Source: Devosia equisanguinis (lineage in GTDB: Bacteria; Pseudomonadota; Alphaproteobacteria; Rhizobiales; Devosiaceae). Taken from it: a stretch of DNA of 16,440 nt. The stretch's first letter is position 1. Each line of letters begins with the position of its first letter. Under the pieces are notes generated by a model, which had not been told where the DNA came from, ran no database searches, and saw only the letters and a program-made list of their open reading frames with translations. The position numbers were made by a program, and so were the translations under genes. Positions 14,579 through 16,440 of the stretch are shown here, one piece after another. The stretch lies in assembly GCA_945888565.1 (NCBI GenBank), contig CAMDAL010000038.1, positions 1-16,440 of the forward strand. Reading direction: 5' to 3'.

Positions 14579-16126
14579 CTACAGGCCGCGGGCTGCCTTC
14601 CAGGCGTCCATGTCGGCCTGCAGCGAAGCGCGGGCATCCTGATACCCGACGTCATTCAGCTTCTGGCGCATCTCGGCCACTGCAGCGGCCGGATCCTCAA
14701 ACTTGCCGTAGGCAAGCTGCGGAATGTACTCCGACAGCACGGCACTCATTGCGGCGAGGACTGGGTCGATCGCCTGCTTGTTCACGGTGAGCGTCGAGTA
14801 AGGATAGTCCTTGGCGCTTGCATCGAGCTTGGCGATGATTTCGCCCATGTTCGGTGCCTGCGTGGTGCGCGGCAGCTCGTATTCGTCCATGCGGCCCCAC
14901 CAGTAGTTGGTGCCCAGGTCCATGGTCGACTGGTCCCAGCCCTCCGGCCGGCCCAGCTTCCCGTCGGCAGTGATGACGTAGTCGGTGCCTTCGATGCCGA
15001 CAGTGAACAGCCGGTAGATTTCCGGATCGTTGCGGATCAGGTCGTAGACCTCCAGCGCCTTCTCCGGATGCTTCGAGTACGCACTCACGGCCATCGCGCC
15101 GTGCGTGAAGATGTCCTTGAAGAAGTTGCCGTTTTCCATGCCCCAGTAGAAGAATTTCGGGTCGGATCCAGGCTGCTTCTGGTTCATGTTGTTGACTATG
15201 TCGTTGACGAACGTCTGCGTGTGGTGCTGGTCGGCGCCCGAGCGGCCCGCATACAGCAGTTCGCGCGGCTCGCCGTCATAGTTCAGCGCATCCTCGCGCC
15301 ACACACCGATCTCGTTCCACTGCTTGGCGAGCGTGGCCGCCTCGATCAGCGCATCGCCTTCCATGTAGCGGGAGGTCACGGTGTAGGGGTCGGCTGCCGA
15401 GGTATCGAACGGAGCGAAGTTGCCCGCCATGATGCCCTGGAGAGTCTGGAAGTCCGTGTGGCCCTGGATGTACCCAGTCAGCGGTGCCTCGCTCAGGCCC
15501 GCGGCATCCCACGGATAGGCGTCGGGCTGGTTGGCCTTCACCCACTGGAAATACGTGGTGAAGTCCTCGAACTTGGTGACTTCGCCGTTCTCCAGCCCGG
15601 CCGCCTTGGCCCAGTCTCCACGGTAGAAGAAGCCGTGGTTGGTGTACTGGGTGTAGTTGTCCTCGGGCATGAAGTAGATGTTGCCGTCGGCGAGCTTGGT
15701 CAGGTCCCAGTGCCCGGCCGCATCGACCTGTGCCCAGGTCTTGGGCGCATGCGCTTTCAGCATTTCCGCCGTCAGCGGCATGAAGGCGCCCTTTTCGGCG
15801 TTCTCCCACGCGTAGAGCCAGTCGGTGGCGGTAGCCACCAGATCGACATTGTCGTCGCCCGACAGCAGCTGCACGTTGTACTGGGTCTGCCAGTCCGCCC
15901 ACTCGACATAGAACATGTCGAGCTTGGCATTGGCCTTGGCCACCAGCAGTTCGTTCAGCTTCTCCAGCACCGCCTCGAGGCGGCCGTTGGTAGGCTTGTT
16001 GCCCATCGTCAGCATGGTGATCTCGGTGGGCGCGTCCTGGGCGAACGCACTTGCCGTCAAAGCCGGCATGCTGATGCCGAGGGTCAGCAGCGCCGCCCCG
16101 ACCCGCAGGATGTTCCGTCTGTGCAT
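14579..16126 (-). CDS. Oligosaccharide ABC transporter substrate-binding protein (LplA-like, DUF3502 type)
   Basis: 515 residues. A signal peptide is clear: MHRRNILR, a hydrophobic core, then an A-x-A site before Q30 (SAFA|QDA). The mature protein is an extracellular solute-binding protein of family 1 in the large LplA/YtcQ-like group: ITMLTMGNKPTNGRLEAVL at the start, then YVEWADWQTQYN, LLSGDDNVDLVATA and a long aromatic-rich C-terminal part. It should bind an oligosaccharide in the periplasm for the permease whose end lies at 16240. ATG at 16126 was chosen because AGGAGG stands 7 bases upstream and the signal peptide starts there; an open frame to 16162 adds only a non-signal extension. The gap of 113 bases before it follows the permease stop. 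Confidence 0.87.
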   Translation of the reverse strand: MHRRNILRVGAALLTLGISMPALTASAFAQDAPTEITMLTMGNKPTNGRLEAVLEKLNELLVAKANAKLDMFYVEWADWQTQYNVQLLSGDDNVDLVATATDWLYAWENAEKGAFMPLTAEMLKAHAPKTWAQVDAAGHWDLTKLADGNIYFMPEDNYTQYTNHGFFYRGDWAKAAGLENGEVTKFEDFTTYFQWVKANQPDAYPWDAAGLSEAPLTGYIQGHTDFQTLQGIMAGNFAPFDTSAADPYTVTSRYMEGDALIEAATLAKQWNEIGVWREDALNYDGEPRELLYAGRSGADQHHTQTFVNDIVNNMNQKQPGSDPKFFYWGMENGNFFKDIFTHGAMAVSAYSKHPEKALEVYDLIRNDPEIYRLFTVGIEGTDYVITADGKLGRPEGWDQSTMDLGTNYWWGRMDEYELPRTTQAPNMGEIIAKLDASAKDYPYSTLTVNKQAIDPVLAAMSAVLSEYIPQLAYGKFEDPAAAVAEMRQKLNDVGYQDARASLQADMDAWKAARGL

Positions 16127-16133
16127 TTCTAGT

Positions 16134-16139
16134 CCTCCT
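16134..16139 (-). promoter_or_regulatory. Strong ribosome binding site of the LplA-like binding protein
   Basis: AGGAGG on the minus strand, 7 bases before ATG at 16126; it decides this start. Confidence 0.75.
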
Positions 16140-16202
16140 CGTAAGTGCCTTGTTCTGGTCATTCGCGGTGATCCTCCCTCACTCGAGTGCCTCGAGAGTG
16201 CC

Positions 16203-16220
16203 GCCGGTCACCGGGCCGGC
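16203..16220. repeat. GC-rich inverted repeat between permease and binding-protein genes
   Basis: gccgg (16203-16207) and ccggc (16216-16220) frame an inner ccggt/accgg pair. It lies in the 113-base gap after the permease stop and may be an intercistronic RNA structure. The alternative pairings overlap, so the fold is uncertain. Confidence 0.3.
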
Positions 16221-16239
16221 TGCGTAACTCAATCAGCCG

Positions 16240-16440
16240 TCATCCTTTCACCGCACCGATGGTGATGCCGCTGACGAAGTATTTCTGGATGAAGGGGTAG
16301 AGCAGCAGGATCGGGCCGATGGCCACGATGGCGCTCGCCATCTTCAGCGTATTGCTGGGCAGGTTGGTGATGCTGACATTGGAGCCAGCCACCGAGTTGC
16401 GCAGCGCGTTGGCGGTATTGATGATGTTGTAGAGGTGGTA
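16240..16440 (-). CDS. Carbohydrate ABC transporter permease, C-terminal part (LplC type)
   Basis: The last 66 codons of an inner-membrane permease; the gene continues beyond the window. The end reads TLKMASAIVAIGPILLLYPF followed by IQKYFVSGITIGAVKG and stop. The P-F-x-Q-K-Y-F-V-x-G pattern and terminal VKG are typical of the LplC/MalG group that works with LplB-type partners and LplA-type binding proteins. A partner permease is expected just upstream, outside the window. It is transcribed in the same direction as the binding protein, YesL, GH2 and GH32 genes. Confidence 0.87.
   Translation of the reverse strand, partial: YHLYNIINTANALRNSVAGSNVSITNLPSNTLKMASAIVAIGPILLLYPFIQKYFVSGITIGAVKG

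Noticed and set aside
1..16440. CRISPR arrays, tRNA or rRNA genes, phage or toxin-antitoxin modules
   Set aside because: No regularly spaced repeats, cloverleaf-like segments or matching protein families were seen.

Overview
The window is dense, GC-rich DNA with gene families typical of a free-living, soil- or plant-associated alphaproteobacterium. A Hyphomicrobiales (Devosia- or rhizobium-like) host is my guess from GC, the IS30-type sequence and the abundance of sugar ABC importers. Nothing in the sequence fixes the genus. No tRNA, rRNA, CRISPR array or transcription regulator is visible, and there is no gene-free stretch over about 200 bases.

Layout: (1) 1-138, left edge: the 5' end of an IS30-family transposase on the minus strand with its hairpin-bearing terminus, followed by a dispersed palindromic repeat (155-198). 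(2) 290-4111, plus strand: a tightly coupled four-gene urease-type operon, ureAB (fused gamma/beta) - ureC - ureG - ureD. It has no ureE or ureF. (3) 4098-6501, minus strand: an FGGY sugar kinase followed by a dihydrodipicolinate-synthase-superfamily enzyme resembling LhpC. (4) 6645-10101, plus strand, divergent from the kinase: a complete ribose-type ABC importer (binding protein, double ATPase, permease). (5) 16440-10098, minus strand: an oligosaccharide operon with an LplC-type permease (cut by the window edge), a DUF3502-type binding protein, a YesL/DUF624 membrane protein, a GH2 glycosidase and a GH32 fructosidase.

How the parts work together: region 4 imports a monosaccharide-like solute, which the divergently transcribed kinase probably phosphorylates; the aldolase-like enzyme may serve the same or a nearby pathway. 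Region 5 imports an oligosaccharide intact and cuts it in the cytoplasm, since neither hydrolase carries a signal peptide. Region 2 encodes a nickel-urease-like amidohydrolase with all metal ligands kept, but with the mobile-flap cysteine replaced by alanine, a shortened loop near the substrate pocket and a reduced maturation set.

The most interesting item is this divergent urease system. It may be a urease with unusual flap chemistry and UreF-independent (or borrowed-UreF) maturation, or an enzyme for a urea analogue.
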